A DNA stretch of 53,898 nucleotides from Nocardioides caeni. GTDB lineage: Bacteria > Actinomycetota > Actinomycetes > Propionibacteriales > Nocardioidaceae. Location: assembly GCF_004912195.1 (NCBI RefSeq), contig NZ_STGW01000018.1, positions 286 through 54,183 of the forward strand. The letters are read 5' to 3'. The notes under the pieces are model-generated. The model was not told the origin of the DNA. It made no database searches and was given only the letters and a program-made list of their open reading frames with translations. Below are positions 40,277 to 47,448 of the stretch, piece after piece; positions within the stretch are counted from its first letter, which is position 1, and the number at the start of each line of letters is the position of its first letter. A program made the position numbers and the translations under genes.

Positions 40277-41791
40277 TCAGCGGGTCGCGACGGCGAGGCC
40301 CTCGATGCGCACCGGGCGACCGGTGCTGGCCACGACGAGGCGGACCTTGCCGTTGACGGGTGTGGCGAAGGAGCCGAGCGCGACGACCCGCTTGCTGACG
40401 GTCCGGGTGGTGCGCAGCGACACGGTCCGCAGGAGCCGGTTGCCGACGTAGACCCGGATCGACCCGTGGTTGGTGCCGCCGCCGGCGACGAGGTGCAGGC
40501 GGCGGGCGTTGCGGACGTTGAGCGAGAGCATGGCGTTGCGGCGCGTGGTGGTCAGCGCCTGACCGCCGTAGGCGCTGGTCTGGTTGCGCAGCGACCAGCC
40601 GGAGGAGCGGGCCAGGGAGCGCGCCGTGAGGGGCACGGTCCAGTGCCGGGTCGCGGGGGTGGCGTCGGCGTTGCCGGCCAAGTCGAAGGCCTGCGCCTGC
40701 AGGGCGTGGGTGCCGGGCTTCAGGCCGGTGAGGGCCAGCGGGCCCGCCGTGCACGGCAGCGCCGCGCCGTCGAGGGTGCAGACCAGCGGGCCGGGCTCGC
40801 TTCCCGTCACCTGGAAGCTCGTCGCCGCGGCGGTCAGCACCGTGCCGTCGTCCGGACCGGAGGTCAGCCCCGTCTCGGGGGCGGTGCTGTCGACCTGCCA
40901 GGTGTGGCGCGAGGGCGTCGGGTCGGCCCAGCCGCCCGCGCGGCCGCGGACGATGAAGGTGTGCGTGCCCTCGCCGAGGTCGTCGAGGCGGACGACGCCC
41001 TCGGTCGTGCAGCCGACGGCGATCCCGTCCAGCGAGCACTCGTAGGACGTCGCGCTGTCCGACGTCCACGAGAACGACGCCGTCCGCTCGCGGGTGAGCA
41101 GCGCGGGCCGCGTCCACATCAGCGTGTTGACGGCGACGACCTCCGCGATGGGAGCGTTGCTGAGGTTGCCCGACTCGTCCTGCGCGCGCACCTGGAACTC
41201 GTGGGTGCCCTCCGACAGGACCTGCTGGGTCGGCGAGGTGCACGGCTCGTAGGGCTCGCCCACGACGCGGCACTCGGTGAGGACGTCGCCCTGGGTCGAC
41301 CAGCTGAAGAAGAAGCTGCCGTCCGGGCTCTGCTGGGCGTTCAGGTGGGCGACCACGGGGGCCTGGGTGTCGCGGAAGATCGCGACCGGGGTGCGGTCGA
41401 CGCTGCCGAAGGCCGGCGAGCCGACGCCGCACTCCTTCACACCGCCGCTGTCGCGGGTCTGGTCACAACCCTCCCAACGGACGAACTGCCACCCGGCGGG
41501 GGAGAACGCCGTGCTCGGGCGCAGCCACACCCACGCCTCGAAGGGCTCCTCGTTGCGGATCCGGGAGCAGGTGAGGGTGACGCGGTGGTCGCGGTTGGCC
41601 CGCTTGTCGCAGGTGGTCGCCCCGCCGTCCTCGATCGAGCCCTCGACGACGGCCACGTAGCCGGAGCCGGTGATGCCGATCGTCAGCCCGACCTGGCCGG
41701 CGTGGGCCGGCGCCGCGACGTGGAGCGGGACGACCCCGACGGCCGCGGCGAGGAGCCCGCCGGCCACGCGCCCCCACCGGCGCGCGGTCAT
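40277..41791 (-). CDS. Secreted Ig-like repeat protein, copy 2
   Basis: A 504-residue protein with signal peptide (residues 1-32, ending AAPAHA). A cysteine-containing N-terminal domain runs to about residue 140. About three Ig-like modules follow, each with a C...C pair and a GTHxFxVRAxD-type strand (for example CSLDGIAVGCTTEG and CTLDGAALPCTAGP). The C-terminal 115-residue block (ARSLARSSGWSL, then VRNARRLHLVAGGGTNHGS) is paralogous to that of the 38916-40235 protein. Start ATG 41791 overlaps the GNAT-like gene's stop (ATGA). Confidence 0.75.
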   Translation of the reverse strand: MTARRWGRVAGGLLAAAVGVVPLHVAAPAHAGQVGLTIGITGSGYVAVVEGSIEDGGATTCDKRANRDHRVTLTCSRIRNEEPFEAWVWLRPSTAFSPAGWQFVRWEGCDQTRDSGGVKECGVGSPAFGSVDRTPVAIFRDTQAPVVAHLNAQQSPDGSFFFSWSTQGDVLTECRVVGEPYEPCTSPTQQVLSEGTHEFQVRAQDESGNLSNAPIAEVVAVNTLMWTRPALLTRERTASFSWTSDSATSYECSLDGIAVGCTTEGVVRLDDLGEGTHTFIVRGRAGGWADPTPSRHTWQVDSTAPETGLTSGPDDGTVLTAAATSFQVTGSEPGPLVCTLDGAALPCTAGPLALTGLKPGTHALQAQAFDLAGNADATPATRHWTVPLTARSLARSSGWSLRNQTSAYGGQALTTTRRNAMLSLNVRNARRLHLVAGGGTNHGSIRVYVGNRLLRTVSLRTTRTVSKRVVALGSFATPVNGKVRLVVASTGRPVRIEGLAVATR

Positions 41792-42306
41792 GCGGTCTCC
41801 TCGACCAGGTCGGGGAGAGCGAGCCACTGGGCCCAGGTGAGGTCGCGTCCGACGTACCGCGGTCGGGTGAGGGGCCAGGCCTCGGCGATCCAGCGTGGCG
41901 CGAACGCGTCGAGCCGTGCCTCCATCTCGGAGCCGACGAGGTCCTCGATGACCCACCACGAGATGTCGGCGTCGGCGCCGACCTTGGCGGGCGGGTCGAC
42001 GTAGAGGCAGCCCAGCAGGACGGTCTCGTCGGTGTCGAAGAGGCCGTAGAGGAAGGACTCGTGGGCCTCGATCTCGGCGGCATGGTGGGCGAGGTCGTCG
42101 ATGTCGGCCTCGCGGGTCAGCTGGACCGGCGGCCAGCCCCAGGCCGGGCCGTAGATCGTCCAGAGCCGGTCGCGCGAGCTGTGCACGGCCGGCAGGTCGA
42201 GGTCGACGTCGTCCGGTCCCATCGGGCGCAGGTGGTGGCCCTCGTCGAACGCGACGTGGGTCGGGTGCGCCCAGGTCTCGGGCAGCCAGGGGGAGGTGGT
42301 GGTCAT
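41788..42306 (-). CDS. GNAT-like acetyltransferase-fold protein
   Basis: A 172-residue cytoplasmic protein. The central strand LYGLFDTDETVLLGCLYVDP, then DADISWWVIEDLVGSEMEAR (residues about 88-135), looks like the beta4-beta5 core of a GNAT fold, and the family is often annotated as N-acetyltransferase in actinobacteria. The acetyl-CoA pyrophosphate loop (Q/RxxGxG/A) is not clear, so activity is doubtful. First gene of the minus-strand unit. ATG 42306 follows CAGGCT by 6 nt, and three 11-bp-phased heptamers lie directly upstream. Confidence 0.6.
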   Translation of the reverse strand: MTTTSPWLPETWAHPTHVAFDEGHHLRPMGPDDVDLDLPAVHSSRDRLWTIYGPAWGWPPVQLTREADIDDLAHHAAEIEAHESFLYGLFDTDETVLLGCLYVDPPAKVGADADISWWVIEDLVGSEMEARLDAFAPRWIAEAWPLTRPRYVGRDLTWAQWLALPDLVEETA

Positions 42307-42312
42307 GCGCCG

Positions 42313-42318
42313 AGCCTG
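42313..42318 (-). promoter_or_regulatory. -10 element of the secreted-protein unit (CAGGCT)
   Basis: Minus-strand CAGGCT lies 6 nt before ATG 42306, giving a leaderless start. It is 8 bp downstream of the nearest heptamer of the SARP-type direct repeats. Confidence 0.5.
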
Positions 42319-42326
42319 TCGGCGGG

Positions 42327-42355
42327 CGCTTGCGGATCGCTTGCGGACGGCTTGC
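42327..42355 (-). promoter_or_regulatory. SARP-type operator: three heptamers at 11-bp steps
   Basis: On the minus strand the sequence reads GCAAGCC (42355-42349), GCAAGCG (42344-42338) and GCAAGCG (42333-42327). Spacing is 11 bp, and the last copy ends 8 bp before the -10 box. This matches the described layout of SARP binding sites, where direct heptamers overlap the -35 and face one side of the helix. The farthest repeat begins 1 nt after the SARP gene's own stop codon. Confidence 0.7.
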
Positions 42356-42356
42356 G

Positions 42357-45239
42357 TCAGCCGGTGGGCGGCACCGCGATCTCGATCATCTGCGCCAGGG
42401 TGAGGGCGCGGCCGGCCGCCAGGTCGTCGTCGTACGACGCCCCGCGGGCCGCCCGCGCGACGGTCTCCGCTTGGTCGATCAGCGCCTCGTCGGGCCGGTA
42501 GTAGCCATAGACGTTGCCGCCGACGCCCGACCGCAGGTGGGCGGCCGCGCCGCGCAGCACGCCGACGCGCGCGAGGTCGCCGGCGCCGTCGAGGGACTCG
42601 ATGACGGCGAGCGCCTCGAGCAGGTAGGCGAGGTTGGCGTGGTCGCCGGTGTCGTGGCTGAGCCGGACGCCCTCGGCGACCTGGGCACGGGCGCCGGGGA
42701 AGTCGCCGCGGGTGACGGAGACCTGGATGGCGGTGAAGAGGGCGATGTAGACCGCGAGCGGGTCGCGGCGGCGGCGGCCGGCCTCGAGGGCGAGGTCGAC
42801 GAGGGTCGCCGCCTCCTCGCTGTTGCCGCGCAGCAGCTCGACGGTGCCGAGCCAGACGTGGGAGAGGGTCCACAGCCACTCACCGCCGAGCCCGGCGACC
42901 TCGCACAGCTCGATCGTCTCGGCGTTGACGCGGGCGGCGGTGTCGAGGTCGTCCTCGGCGAGCGCGACCAGCCCGAGCCCGCCGTAGGCGTAGGGCAGGC
43001 CCTGGGCGTCGCCGATGGACCGGGCGAGGTCGGAGGTCAGCTGCCAGTGCTCACGCGCGTGGTCGAGGTCGCCCTGGGCGAAGGACATGGCGGCGGCGAC
43101 GGCGCCGGAGCGGACGCGGACGAGGTCGTCGGTGGCCGCGTCGTGGACCGCCTGCATGAGCCGGCGACCCTCGCGCAGGGCGCCGCGCACCCACCAGAAG
43201 AGCCACAGGTGCCAGCCCAGCCAGCCGCCGCGGTCGGCCTGACCGGAGGTCAGCGACCACTCGATGGCCGCGACCAGGTTGGCGTGCTCGAGCTCGATCA
43301 CCGACAGCGTCTCGACGGTGCCCTCGCCGCGCAGGGAGGGCTCGTAGTGGGCGGCGCGGGCACCGTAGTGGGTCAGGTGGGCGTCGCGCGCCGCCTGCTC
43401 GTCCTCGGGTGAGAGCTGGGTGAGGGCGTATTGCGCGACCGGCTCGAGCAGCCGGAAGCGGGGGCCGTGGGGGCCGTGCGGGTCGGCGACGACGAGCGAC
43501 TGCTCGACGAGCGAGTCGATCACGCCGAGCGCCCCACCGCCGCCTTCGAGCTCGGGGAGACCTGCCAGCACGGCGTCGGCGGCGTCGATGGCGAACCCGC
43601 CGACGAACACGGCGAGCCGGGGGAACGCGGCGCGCTCGAGGGGGGAGAGCAGCTCGACGCTCCAGTCGATGGCCGCGCGCATGGTGCGCTGGCGGGGCGG
43701 GAGGTCACGAGCGCCCTCGGCGGCCATCACCTCGTCGAGCCGGGCGAGGATCGCTGCCGGGCTCAACAGCCGGACCCGGGCGGCCGCGAGCTCGATCGCC
43801 AGCGGGATGCCGCCGAGCCGGTGGCACAGGTGGGCCACGTCCGGGTCCTCGGGCGAGAGGTCGGTGCCGGGCGTCACCGCGGCGGCGCGGGTGACGAAAA
43901 GCCGGGCGGCGGCGGTCGCGTCGAGCGGGGTGAGGGGGAAGAGCACCTCCCCGCGGACCCGCAACGGGATCCGGCTGGTGACGAGGATCCGCAGGCCGGG
44001 GCAGGCGGCGGCGAGGGTCGCGACCTCGGGCCAGGCGTCGACGAGGTGCTCGGCGTTGTCGAGCAGGAGGAGCTGGTCGCGGTCGCGGAGGAGCTCGAGC
44101 AGGGCGGCGAACGGGTCGCCGCCCTCGGCCACCCCGACCGCGCGGGCGATGGCGGGGATCACGGCGGACGGGTCGCGCAGGGGCGCGAGCGGCACCAGGG
44201 TCGCGCCGTCGGCGAAGCGGGCCTCGACGGCGGCCGCGACGGCGAGGGACAACCGGGTCTTGCCGCAGCCGCCGACGCCGGTGACGGTGACGAGTCGGGA
44301 GGCAGGGGAGCGCAGCAGCTCGGCGAGGTAGTCGATGTCGCGGTCGCGCCCGACCAGCTCGCCGAGCAGGTCGGTCGAGGGGATGGTGGAGCGGCGCTCG
44401 TCCGGAGCGGGGCGCGGAGGGGCGGCTGCCGGCGTGGTCTCCGGTGTGCTCTCCGCGGCCGGTCGCAGGACGGGGTCCTGCGCGAGGATCTGCCGGTGCA
44501 GCTGCTGGACCGCCGGTGCCGGGTCCACGCCGAGCTCCTCGACGAGCTGGGCCCGCAGGGCGTCGTACTCGGCGAGGGCGTCGGCCTGCCGCCCGGCGAG
44601 ATAGAGCGCCCGCATCAGCTGGCCGCGCACGGACTCGCGCAGCGGGTGCTGGACGGCGAGCGCCTGCAGCCGGCCCACGGCCTCGGCGGCGCGACCGAGG
44701 CGCAGGTCGAGCTCGGCGGCCAGCTCCTCGCCGGTCAGCCGGAGCCCCTCGAGGCGCAGCGCCTCGGCGCGTGCGAACGGCTGGGGTACGTCGGCCAGCG
44801 GCTCGCCGCGCCAGGCGGCGAGGGCCTGGTCGAGGTGGTGCTGGGCCCGGGCGACGTCGCCGTCGGCGAGGGAGTCGCGGGCCCGGTCGATGCCCTGAGC
44901 CAGCACGCGACTGTCGAGGGCGCCGTCGGCGACCTCGAGGCGATAGCCGGGGGTGGCGGTGACGATCTCGGCCGGGACGCCGGCCTCGCGCAGCCGCGCG
45001 CGCAGCCGGGAGATGACGGCCTGGAGGTTCGCGAGGGTGCCGCCGCGTCCACTCTCGCCCCACACCCGGTCGAGGAGGGTGTCGGTCGACACGACGCGGC
45101 CGGCGTCGACCGCGAGCGCGGCGAGGGTCTCGCGGTGGCGGGGTGAGCCGATGTCGACGGGCCGCGCGTCGGGGTCGAGGACCTCGATCGGGCCGAGCAG
45201 GCTCAGCGACACCGCGCTGCTCGTGGGGGACCCGGACAC
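42357..45239 (-). CDS. AfsR/SARP-family regulator with NB-ARC and TPR domains
   Basis: A 960-residue regulator. Domain order: an OmpR-like winged helix (residues about 10-100, RHRETLAALAVDAGRVVSTD and DRVWGES), a BTAD domain (about 105-250), and a low-complexity linker. An NB-ARC/AAA ATPase follows, with Walker A VTGVGGCGKTRLSLAV near 320 and a Walker B-type LLLLDNAEHLVD. The rest (about 600-950) is a TPR-like helical array. Such proteins activate secondary-metabolite or secreted-product genes by binding 11-bp-spaced direct repeats. Such repeats lie just past its 3' end, in front of the next unit. GTG 45239 follows TAACCT by 7 nt. Confidence 0.9.
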   Translation of the reverse strand: MSGSPTSSAVSLSLLGPIEVLDPDARPVDIGSPRHRETLAALAVDAGRVVSTDTLLDRVWGESGRGGTLANLQAVISRLRARLREAGVPAEIVTATPGYRLEVADGALDSRVLAQGIDRARDSLADGDVARAQHHLDQALAAWRGEPLADVPQPFARAEALRLEGLRLTGEELAAELDLRLGRAAEAVGRLQALAVQHPLRESVRGQLMRALYLAGRQADALAEYDALRAQLVEELGVDPAPAVQQLHRQILAQDPVLRPAAESTPETTPAAAPPRPAPDERRSTIPSTDLLGELVGRDRDIDYLAELLRSPASRLVTVTGVGGCGKTRLSLAVAAAVEARFADGATLVPLAPLRDPSAVIPAIARAVGVAEGGDPFAALLELLRDRDQLLLLDNAEHLVDAWPEVATLAAACPGLRILVTSRIPLRVRGEVLFPLTPLDATAAARLFVTRAAAVTPGTDLSPEDPDVAHLCHRLGGIPLAIELAAARVRLLSPAAILARLDEVMAAEGARDLPPRQRTMRAAIDWSVELLSPLERAAFPRLAVFVGGFAIDAADAVLAGLPELEGGGGALGVIDSLVEQSLVVADPHGPHGPRFRLLEPVAQYALTQLSPEDEQAARDAHLTHYGARAAHYEPSLRGEGTVETLSVIELEHANLVAAIEWSLTSGQADRGGWLGWHLWLFWWVRGALREGRRLMQAVHDAATDDLVRVRSGAVAAAMSFAQGDLDHAREHWQLTSDLARSIGDAQGLPYAYGGLGLVALAEDDLDTAARVNAETIELCEVAGLGGEWLWTLSHVWLGTVELLRGNSEEAATLVDLALEAGRRRRDPLAVYIALFTAIQVSVTRGDFPGARAQVAEGVRLSHDTGDHANLAYLLEALAVIESLDGAGDLARVGVLRGAAAHLRSGVGGNVYGYYRPDEALIDQAETVARAARGASYDDDLAAGRALTLAQMIEIAVPPTG

Positions 45240-45246
45240 CCGGCCA

Positions 45247-45252
45247 AGGTTA
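45247..45252 (-). promoter_or_regulatory. -10 element of the SARP gene (TAACCT)
   Basis: Minus-strand TAACCT lies 7 nt before GTG 45239; no Shine-Dalgarno sequence is visible. Confidence 0.45.
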
Positions 45253-45269
45253 GGGGGTTGTCTCTGGCC

Positions 45270-45440
45270 TCACGGCAGGTCCACGCGATCGAGCACGACG
45301 CGGTCCATCTCCTCGCCCCCGTCGCAGGTGAGGAGCGCGACGGTGACCTGCTCGCCCCGCTCGCCGACGACGCTCCAGTGCCCGCCGGAGTCGATCCACC
45401 GCTCGAGTGCCGACCGTGGCGATTCGTCGGGTGCGCTCAC
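45270..45440 (-). CDS. Small conserved-looking protein, 56 residues
   Basis: A short gene that a length cut-off of 60 residues would miss. It opens with GTG 45440 and reads ERWIDSGGHWSVVGERG, then VTVALLTCDGGEEMDRVVL. The W...GG.W..V, CDGGEE and DR pattern resembles small actinobacterial proteins of unknown function that lie beside regulators and TspO-type genes. TAGGCT lies 6 nt before the GTG, an exact match to the leaderless pattern. One cysteine, no membrane span. It precedes the SARP gene on the same strand and shares no overlap. Confidence 0.7.
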   Translation of the reverse strand: MSAPDESPRSALERWIDSGGHWSVVGERGEQVTVALLTCDGGEEMDRVVLDRVDLP

Positions 45441-45446
45441 CTCGCC

Positions 45447-45452
45447 AGCCTA
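45447..45452 (-). promoter_or_regulatory. -10 element of the 56-aa gene (TAGGCT)
   Basis: Minus-strand TAGGCT followed by 6 nt and GTG 45440. Confidence 0.55.
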
Positions 45453-45492
45453 GGAGGTTTCCGGCCCGCTTCGGTTCGCGTGGGCCGCGAGG

Positions 45493-45498
45493 CAGACT
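45493..45498 (+). promoter_or_regulatory. Weak -10 element of the TspO gene (CAGACT)
   Basis: CAGACT lies 6 nt before ATG 45505. The match is weaker than most in the window; GAAGG between them could instead be a close Shine-Dalgarno. Confidence 0.35.
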
Positions 45499-45504
45499 CG
45501 AAGG

Positions 45505-45987
45505 ATGACCACCGCGATCGTCCCCCGACACCCGTCCGGCTGGCTCTCCCTGGCTCCCTTCGCTGCCGCCGTCGCAGCGGTCGCCGTCCTCGGCGGCCTC
45601 GCCGCCAGCTCGTCCTCCGAGACCTACCGGGCGCTCGAACTGCCGCCCTTCGCCCCACCGTCGTGGGTCTTCGGCCCGGTGTGGACGGTGCTCTACGTGA
45701 TGATCGCGGTCGCCGGCTGGCTGGCCTGGCGCGCCGACGTCGGCCGCACCGGCCTCGCCCTGTGGGGCATCCAGCTCGCGCTGAACCTCGCCTGGACGCC
45801 GCTCTTCTTCGCCGCCGACCGCTACGTCCTCGCCCTGGTCGACATCGTCGCGCTGCTCGCGGCGGTGATCGCCACGATCGTCGTCTTCCACCGCCGCTCA
45901 CCCGTCGCGGCGTACCTGTTCGTGCCCTACGTCGCGTGGGTCGGGTTCGCCACCGCCCTCAACGCCGCGATCGTCGTCCTCAACTAG
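45505..45987 (+). CDS. TspO/MBR-family membrane protein
   Basis: A 160-residue protein with five spans and the family's aromatic motifs: LPPFAPPSWVFGPVWTVLYV (residues about 47-66), then LNLAWTPLFFAADRY, PYVAWVGFATALN and the final IVVLN. TspO proteins bind porphyrins and cholesterol-like ligands and are linked to tetrapyrrole handling and stress. Full length. The neighbours do not show a tetrapyrrole pathway, so the role here is open. Confidence 0.92.
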   Translation: MTTAIVPRHPSGWLSLAPFAAAVAAVAVLGGLAASSSSETYRALELPPFAPPSWVFGPVWTVLYVMIAVAGWLAWRADVGRTGLALWGIQLALNLAWTPLFFAADRYVLALVDIVALLAAVIATIVVFHRRSPVAAYLFVPYVAWVGFATALNAAIVVLN

Positions 45988-45997
45988 CCGCGATCAC

Positions 45998-46003
45998 TAC
46001 GCT
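45998..46003 (+). promoter_or_regulatory. -10 element of a leaderless promoter (TACGCT)
   Basis: TACGCT lies 6 nt before ATG 46010 of the lipoprotein gene. Confidence 0.5.
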
Positions 46004-46009
46004 GGCGCG

Positions 46010-46630
46010 ATGACGAGATGGTCGCGCCCCGCCCTCGCCCTGTCCCTCGCGGCGGTGGCCGCCGTGGCCGGAGCATGCGGTGACGACGGCTCGGATTCCG
46101 CGGCCGACGTGACCGCCACCGTCACCGTGACCGAAACCGTCACGGTGGGGGCCGAGACCGAGGAGGAGACCACCCCACCCGCGCAGGACGGTTCCGCCGA
46201 CGCGGTCCTGTCGGATCCCGGCGACACTGTCGTTCTCGGCCCCGACGACGAGGGCGACTCGGTCGAGGTGGTCCTGCACCGGGTGTCCTACCCGGAGCCC
46301 AAGGAGGGTGGCGACGAGCCCACCGAGGGACGGATCCTCGTCGCCGTCGAGATGACGATCACCCATCTGTCCGGCGAGGCGGTCTACGGGACCAACGTCT
46401 ACCCGAACTTCCTGACCGCTGACGGCCAGCAGATCGCCGACACGGGCTGGGTGGTCGCCGCCTACGGCACCTACGGTTCCGGGCAGTTCAGCGAGGAGCT
46501 GACCGACACCGTCGCGCCCGGCAACTTCACCCAGGGGTGGGGTCTCTACGAGATCCCGCCCGAGGCGGGTCAGCTCGTCTTCCCCTTCGGTCCCGACACG
46601 TTCTCCATCGCCGTCGACCCGGCCGTGTAG
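46010..46630 (+). CDS. Lipoprotein with DUF4352-like extracellular domain
   Basis: A 206-residue protein with a signal peptide and a lipobox (AVAGACGDD, Cys near residue 24). A Thr/Glu-rich linker with TVTVTETVTV follows to about residue 70, then an Ig-like beta domain. GRILVAVEMTITHLSGEAVY and the C-terminal PPEAGQLVFPFG are typical of the DUF4352/telokin-like group, thought to mediate surface interactions. Single gene between TspO and the Tad ATPase fragment. Confidence 0.75.
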   Translation: MTRWSRPALALSLAAVAAVAGACGDDGSDSAADVTATVTVTETVTVGAETEEETTPPAQDGSADAVLSDPGDTVVLGPDDEGDSVEVVLHRVSYPEPKEGGDEPTEGRILVAVEMTITHLSGEAVYGTNVYPNFLTADGQQIADTGWVVAAYGTYGSGQFSEELTDTVAPGNFTQGWGLYEIPPEAGQLVFPFGPDTFSIAVDPAV

Positions 46631-46700
46631 TCGTGAGGGAGGCGTGGGCGTTGTCCACAGCCTTCGCTGGATGCCTCTTCCGCCGGTGCGGCCGGTGCCC

Positions 46701-46706
46701 TAGGTT
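46701..46706 (+). promoter_or_regulatory. Possible -10 element of the Tad ATPase fragment (TAGGTT)
   Basis: TAGGTT lies 36 nt before ATG 46743, and a GGGAGAG Shine-Dalgarno precedes that ATG, so here a normal leader is likely. It is probably the original promoter of the tad operon. The remainder of 46631-46742 shows nothing else. Confidence 0.4.
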
Positions 46707-47402
46707 GCTGGCAGCCACCGGTCTCGATCTCGGGAGAGTCGCATGGCGCTGCTGCAGCCACCCCACCTGCCGCCGACAGTGGGCATGCCCGCGTCGGACG
46801 AGGTGGTCGCGCGCCTCGACGAGGAGTTGCGCAGCGTCGTACGCCGCGAGGGGCTGGACCCGCAGCGCGAGGTCATCGCCGTACGACGCCTGGCTGGTGC
46901 ACTGGTTCGCGCGCACGACGAGCACAGCCTGACCGGCCGGGTCGCCCCGATCGCGGACCCGGAGGCGCTGGTCGCCGAGCTCGTCGCGCGGGTCGCCGGC
47001 TTCGGCCCGCTGCAGGCCTTCCTCGACGACCCGACGGTCGAGGAAGTGTGGATCAACAGTCCTGACCGAGTGTTCATCGCCCGGCACGGTCGGCACGAGC
47101 TGACCAACGTGGTGCTGACCGAGGCGCAGGTCAACGAGCTCGTGGAGCGGATGCTGAAGTCGACGGGGCGGCGCATCGACATGAGTCGGCCGTTCGTCGA
47201 TGCGATGCTGCCGGCCGGTCACCGCTTGCACGTGGTGCTGCAGGGCATCTCGAGGGGCTTCTCCGCGGTCAACATCAGGAAATTCGTGGTGCGGGCCTCG
47301 CGTCTGGAGGACCTCGTCGGGCTCGGGACGCTGACGGCGGCAGCGGCGGAGTTCCTCGACGCGTCGGTGCGGGCCGGGCTGAACGTCCTCGTCAGTGGCG
47401 GC

Positions 47403-47411
47403 ACACAACTA
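47403..47411. other. Left junction (attL-like) of an integrated element
   Basis: Chromosomal TadA coding sequence ends and element DNA begins within this stretch, inferred from where the CpaF reading loses family sense after SGGTQ. The integrase gene starts 40 nt further on, the usual place for attL. A matching right junction with the rest of TadA is not present in the window. Confidence 0.6.
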
Positions 47412-47419
47412 TACGGGTC

Positions 47420-47436
47420 TTACGCTAATTACGCTA
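47420..47436. repeat. Direct repeat TTACGCTA beside the integrase start
   Basis: TTACGCTA occurs at 47420-47427 and 47429-47436, 9 bp apart. The second copy overlaps TAGCCT (47435-47440), a possible -10 lying 8 nt before the integrase ATG. It may be part of attP, an operator, or chance. Confidence 0.45.
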
Positions 47437-47448
47437 GCCTAGGAGGGT

